Positions 30,948-35,456 of a DNA stretch of 35,456 nucleotides are shown in pieces (position 1 is the first letter of the stretch; each line of letters opens with the position of its first letter). Source of the DNA: Bacteroidota bacterium (lineage in GTDB: Bacteria; Bacteroidota; Bacteroidia; Chitinophagales; Chitinophagaceae); contig JABDBG010000021.1 in assembly GCA_013288745.1 (NCBI GenBank), positions 1-35,456 of the forward strand. The letters run 5' to 3'. The notes below the pieces were generated by a model. The model ran no database searches. It was not told the DNA's origin and worked only from the letters and a program-made list of their open reading frames with translations. A program made the position numbers and the translations under genes.

Positions 30948-33392
30948 TTATGCTCTTGACGCTCTTATAATATCAGCAAATACACCAGACGCAGTTACTT
31001 CCGCACCCGCACCCGCACCTTTCACAACCAATGGTTGATCTTTGTATCTGTCAGTAAAGAATAACACTACATTATCTTTTCCATACAAATGATATAGATC
31101 CTGTTGTGGGGTGATATGTTGTAATCCAACAGATGCTTTACCGTTTTCATATTTAGCGACAAATTTTAATTTACTGTCGTCTTTTACTGCGGCATCATAT
31201 ATCTTCTTGAAATGCGCTTCGTTCTTTTCCATCGATTTGTAAAAATCAGCTACGGAACCTGTCATACATTCAGCAGGCATAAAGGTATTGTTCGTGATAT
31301 CATCCATTTCAATTTGTTCACCGGACTCACGTACCAGTATCATTATTTTACGCATTACATCTTTACCACTCAAATCTAAACGCGGGTCAGGCTCTGTATA
31401 ACCTTCATCCTGCGCTTGTTTTACAACAGATGCAAAAGATTTTGTTCCATCATAATTATTGAAAACAAAATTTAATGTGCCGCTTAATACTGCTTCGATC
31501 TTATTTACTTTATCGCCGCTGCGTAACAGGTCATTCAATGTGCCGATGATCGGTAAACTTGCTCCAACATTTGTTTCAAACAAAAAGCTTGTGTTAAATT
31601 CGGTAGCCAGGTTTTTCAATTTTTTATAATAGCCATAAGAAGATGAACAGGCTATTTTATTGCACGCAACAACTGAAATACTTTTCTGTAATAGCTGATC
31701 GTAATAAGTGGCTACTTCTTCATTTGCTGTAACATCAGCAAAGATGGAGTTACGTAAATTTTTAGATTGGATCGTTTGTACAAAACTTGCCATATTCATT
31801 GGTTCGCCAGCATCTAATAATTCTTTCCAGTTGTTTAGATCGATACCATCATTGTTGAACAACATTTTTTTGCTGTTCGCCAATCCTGCAATATTTATTT
31901 TTAAACGAAGGTTATCCAACAAATATTTATGCTGATGCGCCAATTGCGCTACCAGCTTGCTTCCTACATTACCAACGCCGGCGATGAAAAGATGTACTTC
32001 TTTATACACTGTTTCAAAAAACTCTTCATGTAAAACATTGATCGCTTTTTTTACATCATGTACAGATATAACTGCGGAAATATTTCTTTCGGAAGAACCC
32101 TGTGCAATTACGCGAACGTTAACACCGTTACGTCCTAATGTGCCAAACATTTTACCACTGATGCCCGGATGGCTCTTCATATTATCACCCACCAATGCAA
32201 TGATCGACACTTCTTTTTCAACGATCAATGGGTTTACTTTTTTTGTTTCTATTTCGTAAGCAAAAGTATCATCGATCGCTTTCTTTGCTTCATCACCGTT
32301 TGCTTCATCAACACCCACACAAATAGAATGCTCAGAAGAACTTTGCGTGATGATGATCACATTTATTTTTTTGCTCGCTAAAGCTTCGAATAATCTTTTT
32401 GAGAAACCCGGAATACCTACCATACCGCTGCCTTCCAGCATTAGTAAAGCAACTTTATTGATGCTGGAGATACCACGAATGCTTGTGCCATTCTGTGTAG
32501 CGTCCTGTTGAATTACAGTGCCGGCATCTTGCGGAGCAAAAGTATTTTTTACCCAAACAGGGATGCCTTTGCTCATTACCGGTTGTATCGTTGGCGGATA
32601 AATCACTTTAGCACCAAAGTGAGAAAGCTCCATCGCTTCCTGGTAAGATATCTGCGGGATTATTTTTACATTTTTTACAATGCGCGGATCAGCTGTCATC
32701 ATGCCTGATACATCTGTCCATATTTCTAACACATCCGCATTCAATGCGCCGGCTAAAATAGCTGCAGTATAATCAGATCCGCCTCTGCCAAGTGTTGTGC
32801 CTATACCGTTGGCATCTGCAGAAATAAAACCCGGCAAAATAAACAGGTTTGCTTTCGATGCCTTAAAGTAATCGGCTATTTTTTTATTGGTAACAGCAAA
32901 GTCTACCGATGCTGAACCAAAATTTGAATTTGTTGTAATAATTTGTCTTGCATCCACCCATTCGCAAGCGCCTAATTCAGCTTTTAATTTTGCCGCAATT
33001 ATTTGAGATGATAACAGTTCTCCGTAGCTAACGATTCTATCTTTAGTACGTTCCGATAATTCTCCCAGTAAAAAAATACCATTACAGATATCTTCTATTT
33101 CGTTACAAGTAGTTTTAACCCAGCTTAAAACACTGCTTTGTTGTGTAATGGGAATGAGTTCTTTTACAGTCTGCAAGTGCCGTTGCTCTGCTTCCTGTAA
33201 TTTTTGTTTGTATGTCTCATCACCTTTTGCAGCAAGAGAACTGCACAATAATAATGTATCTGTGATACCACCTAAAGCCGAAACGACTACGATGGTTTTT
33301 GTTGCTGTAGATTTATCCTTTACAATTTCTGCTACCTTACTGATGTTTATTGCATTTGCGACTGAACTGCCCCCGAACTTTAAAACCTGCAT
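30948..33392 (-). CDS. thrA: Bifunctional aspartate kinase / homoserine dehydrogenase I
   Basis: The 814-aa fusion has the aspartokinase part at about 1-290 (KFGGSSVANA, IISYGELLSS-type loop, GRGGSDYTAAILAGAL), ACT regulatory domains at about 310-460 (VALLMLEGSGMVGIPG, SIIALVGDNMKSHPGISGKMF) and homoserine dehydrogenase from about 465 (AGVGNVGSKLVAQL, LSGTLNFVFN, EGYTEPDPRLDLSGKDVMRK). It gives homoserine for both threonine and methionine. ACT domains imply feedback by threonine; transcription is probably attenuated through the leader peptide upstream. Confidence 0.97.
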   Translation of the reverse strand: MQVLKFGGSSVANAINISKVAEIVKDKSTATKTIVVVSALGGITDTLLLCSSLAAKGDETYKQKLQEAEQRHLQTVKELIPITQQSSVLSWVKTTCNEIEDICNGIFLLGELSERTKDRIVSYGELLSSQIIAAKLKAELGACEWVDARQIITTNSNFGSASVDFAVTNKKIADYFKASKANLFILPGFISADANGIGTTLGRGGSDYTAAILAGALNADVLEIWTDVSGMMTADPRIVKNVKIIPQISYQEAMELSHFGAKVIYPPTIQPVMSKGIPVWVKNTFAPQDAGTVIQQDATQNGTSIRGISSINKVALLMLEGSGMVGIPGFSKRLFEALASKKINVIIITQSSSEHSICVGVDEANGDEAKKAIDDTFAYEIETKKVNPLIVEKEVSIIALVGDNMKSHPGISGKMFGTLGRNGVNVRVIAQGSSERNISAVISVHDVKKAINVLHEEFFETVYKEVHLFIAGVGNVGSKLVAQLAHQHKYLLDNLRLKINIAGLANSKKMLFNNDGIDLNNWKELLDAGEPMNMASFVQTIQSKNLRNSIFADVTANEEVATYYDQLLQKSISVVACNKIACSSSYGYYKKLKNLATEFNTSFLFETNVGASLPIIGTLNDLLRSGDKVNKIEAVLSGTLNFVFNNYDGTKSFASVVKQAQDEGYTEPDPRLDLSGKDVMRKIMILVRESGEQIEMDDITNNTFMPAECMTGSVADFYKSMEKNEAHFKKIYDAAVKDDSKLKFVAKYENGKASVGLQHITPQQDLYHLYGKDNVVLFFTDRYKDQPLVVKGAGAGAEVTASGVFADIIRASRA

Positions 33393-33482
33393 GATCGTTA
33401 TATTTGAATGTATTTATTTAATGTGTTGACAAAGATATTCATTTGATGAAAATAGCTGTACGCCCAATGGTGATATGACTTT

Positions 33483-33500
33483 TTTTAACCCTTAACGGGT
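33483..33500 (-). promoter_or_regulatory. Hairpin overlapping the thr leader stop codon
   Basis: AACCC-GTTAA-GGGTT on the minus strand encloses the leader TAA and is followed by an A-run, not a T-run. It is a possible attenuation element of the same layout as the hairpins at the cysteine leaders. Confidence 0.4.
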
Positions 33501-33590
33501 TGCAATAATAGTAATAATAGTGGTAGCTTTTGCAGTCGCAATCGAACTTACAATCGTTGGAATGATATATGGTTTTTTTAGATGTGCCAC
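33492..33590 (-). CDS. thrL: thr operon leader peptide (Thr/Ile-rich, 32 aa)
   Basis: This short ORF missing from the track starts at GTG (no in-frame ATG before an upstream stop) and encodes 32 aa ending KATTIITIIATR. Its end alternates Thr and Ile codons (ACC ACT ATT ATT ACT ATT ATT GCA ACC), as in the E. coli thrL peptide. It lies about 100 nt upstream of thrA in the right orientation. It should sense threonine and isoleucine supply by ribosome pausing. No classical intrinsic terminator was found downstream, so the downstream mechanism is open. Confidence 0.75.
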   Translation of the reverse strand: MAHLKKPYIIPTIVSSIATAKATTIITIIATR

Positions 33591-33724
33591 TTTTTGGGAT
33601 TCTGAGCGCTAAATTATGTAAATAACTTCTAATCGTGGGAAATTATTCAACATTTTTGAAGTATTTTTGGCCGCATTGACTATTGCAGCCAATTTATCAC
33701 TCTTTTTTAAAAATTTACCTAAAT

Positions 33725-35456
33725 ATGGATCACCAGTCTTCCCGTGGGTTGCAACAATTTAAAAATTCTGTTGGTATAAAATTTCAATTGTATAACAGTT
33801 TATTTACCTCTTTGCCTTTTCACAGAATTGAAAAAACAGGTATTTTATTATCCTTATTGCTGAACATTTGTGAAGATGGATATAGCCAGAAGCAAAGCCC
33901 TACGCAGATCATCGAAGAATTTTTTGTAAAACATACTTCTTATACCGATCAAAAAGAGAAGCTTGATCTGCTGTTTCGTTTTATTCAATTCGTAGAAAGA
34001 CAGATCGTATTATTTGATGCATTGGAAGATGCAGCCTTTAAAGATGTACAGGACCTCGGTGGTGTTGGTTCTTTAAAACAATTAGAAAACGATATTATTT
34101 TATACGATAAAGGCGATGAGCTGACTGCAAAGCTGAAAGATTTTGCGGTACGTTTAGTATTAACGGCACATCCTACACAATTTTATCCGGGTTCTGTTTT
34201 AGGTATCATCAATGATCTGTCTAAAGCGTTGGCAGAAAATAATGCTACGCTGATCAACATGTATTTATTACAGTTGGGTAAAACGCCTTTTTTCAAAAAG
34301 ATCAAACCAACGCCTTATGATGAGGCCGTTAACTTAATATGGTATTTGGAAAATGTATTTTATCCTGCCGCAGGCAGAATAACAACCTTTCTTAAAAAAC
34401 AATTTACCGAAGCGATCAATCCAAATAACCCGATCATGTTCATGGGCTTTTGGCCCGGTGGCGATAGAGATGGAAATCCTTTTGTTACTTCTGAAACCAC
34501 ATTGAAAGTTGCCGAAGCATTACGTGGTGGAATTTTAAAATGTTATTATTTAGAGATACGCCGTATCAGGCGCAGGTTAACATTTAAAGTTGTTGAAACA
34601 ATTTTAAATGACCTGGAACATGAATTATACAACGATGTATTTATTCCGGGTGAACGTACGCATTTAACAAAAGAAGATATCGTATCTAAATTGTTGAAAG
34701 CAAGAGAGGCGCTGATCTACCAGACAAATGGTTTGTTCCTTGACCTGATCGACGGCCTGATCAATAAAGTAGAATTGTTCGGTTTGTACTTTGCTACGCT
34801 AGATGTTAGACAAGAAAGTACCGTTCACGGAAATATCTTAAATGATATTGCGGCTAACTCTGATTTTTTACCGAAAGGATATGCAGACTTTGATGCAGAT
34901 AAAAAGATAGCAGCTTTAACGAGTGTTACAAAACCAGTAAGCGGACTAACATTGAAAGAACCATTATTCAACGACGGATTAGAAACGATCAAAGCGATCA
35001 AAACGATCCAGGGATATAATGGTGAATTAGGTTGTAACCGATATATTATTAGTCAGAATAATAGTGCATTGAATGTATTGGAAGTGTATGGCTTATTTTT
35101 ATTGTGTGGATGGAAACCGGAAGAATTAACTGTTGATATCATTCCTTTATTTGAAACGGTGGATGATCTGCAGAATGCTGCGGAGATAATGAAAACATTG
35201 TACACGAATAAAGCATACGCGGCGCATTTACAAAGAAGAGGAAAACGCCAGACGATCATGTTAGGTTTTTCTGATGGTACAAAAGATGGCGGTTACTTAA
35301 TGGCCAACTGGGGAATTTACAAAGCGAAAGAAGAGCTGACAACAATTTCCAAAGAATATAATATTGATGTCGTATTCTTCGATGGCCGTGGCGGTCCGCC
35401 TGCAAGAGGTGGTGGTAAAACGCATAAGTTCTACTCATCGATGGGTAAAAATATTT
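33725..35456 (+). CDS. ppc: Phosphoenolpyruvate carboxylase, 3' truncated by window edge
   Basis: Not in the ORF track because no stop codon is reached. From ATG 33725 the frame stays open for 577 codons to the window end. Motifs: VLTAHPTQF with the catalytic His149, FWPGGDRDGNPFVT, FGLYFATLDVRQES-type segment, MLGFSDGTKDGGY and the glycine-rich FDGRGGPPARGGG near the end. It makes oxaloacetate from PEP and bicarbonate, feeding aspartate into the divergent thr genes and the methionine branch. The N-terminus is shorter than that of enterobacterial enzymes before the HPT motif by only a few residues. Confidence 0.95.
   Translation, partial: MDHQSSRGLQQFKNSVGIKFQLYNSLFTSLPFHRIEKTGILLSLLLNICEDGYSQKQSPTQIIEEFFVKHTSYTDQKEKLDLLFRFIQFVERQIVLFDALEDAAFKDVQDLGGVGSLKQLENDIILYDKGDELTAKLKDFAVRLVLTAHPTQFYPGSVLGIINDLSKALAENNATLINMYLLQLGKTPFFKKIKPTPYDEAVNLIWYLENVFYPAAGRITTFLKKQFTEAINPNNPIMFMGFWPGGDRDGNPFVTSETTLKVAEALRGGILKCYYLEIRRIRRRLTFKVVETILNDLEHELYNDVFIPGERTHLTKEDIVSKLLKAREALIYQTNGLFLDLIDGLINKVELFGLYFATLDVRQESTVHGNILNDIAANSDFLPKGYADFDADKKIAALTSVTKPVSGLTLKEPLFNDGLETIKAIKTIQGYNGELGCNRYIISQNNSALNVLEVYGLFLLCGWKPEELTVDIIPLFETVDDLQNAAEIMKTLYTNKAYAAHLQRRGKRQTIMLGFSDGTKDGGYLMANWGIYKAKEELTTISKEYNIDVVFFDGRGGPPARGGGKTHKFYSSMGKNI

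Larger units (their letters stand above)
33393..33724. other. Divergent regulatory region between the thr operon and ppc
   Basis: Besides the thr leader ORF and hairpin it contains, on the plus strand, a -7 match TATTTTTG (33662-33669) for ppc with a leader of about 50 nt. On the minus strand TAATTTAG (33609-33616, one mismatch) may be the thr -7 box just upstream of the leader start. No -33 TTTG at the expected distance was found for either. Confidence 0.45.

Noticed and set aside
1-35456. CRISPR arrays, tRNA, rRNA, insertion sequences or prophage
   Set aside because: No regularly spaced repeats, cloverleaf, transposase or integrase was seen on either strand.

Overview
The window looks like chromosomal DNA of a Bacteroidota bacterium, probably close to Chitinophagaceae. 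It is AT-rich and carries a SusC/SusD pair. Promoters fit the Bacteroidota consensus (-33 TTTG, about 20 nt, -7 TAnnTTTG), with few Shine-Dalgarno sequences and many lipoproteins with short lipoboxes. No rRNA, tRNA, CRISPR array, insertion sequence or phage gene was recognised. The family placement is inference.

Layout. (1) 1-691: 3' part of a helical-repeat gene. (2) 733-10717, minus: one long operon of SusC, SusD, a Cys-type sulfatase, a 38-aa membrane peptide, a fatty-acid-hydroxylase-type membrane enzyme, a secreted rhodanese-thioredoxin protein, a lipoprotein formylglycine-generating enzyme (FGE) that would activate the sulfatase, and a second, related 40-aa membrane peptide. (3) 10718-11404: its long regulatory leader, with an antisense sRNA candidate. 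(4) 11405-14150: methionine synthesis, with OsmC-metZ divergent from metX through interlocked promoters. (5) 14213-15330: two paralogous small lipoproteins. (6) 15593-21991, minus: OprP-like porin, PstS-C-A-B-like ABC transporter, then a Met8(siroheme)-TSUP fusion. (7) 22015-22353: regulatory leader. (8) 22354-28474: RND efflux system with a small conserved membrane protein. (9) 28604-33590: thrABC behind a Thr/Ile-rich leader peptide, divergent from ppc (33725 to the window end).

Most striking result: the sulfatase operon and the porin/Pst-like operon appear to form one sulfur-scavenging regulon. Both promoters have a 21-bp dyad (AGTCTACC-N5-AGTAGACT type) over the -33 box with exactly 20 nt to a good -7 box. 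Both leaders then encode a short peptide ending in consecutive cysteine codons (six Cys then stop before susC; Cys-Cys-Cys near the end before the porin gene), next to a small hairpin. This is the pattern expected of cysteine-sensing leader-peptide attenuation. It suggests that the Pst-like transporter moves sulfate or another sulfur oxyanion rather than phosphate, and that the SusCD-sulfatase operon is used to obtain sulfur. The neighbouring metX/metZ, siroheme/TSUP and thr/ppc genes are the sulfide-, siroheme- and aspartate-family steps that would use that sulfur. The repeats, codons and promoter spacing are read directly; the mechanism and substrate are inference.
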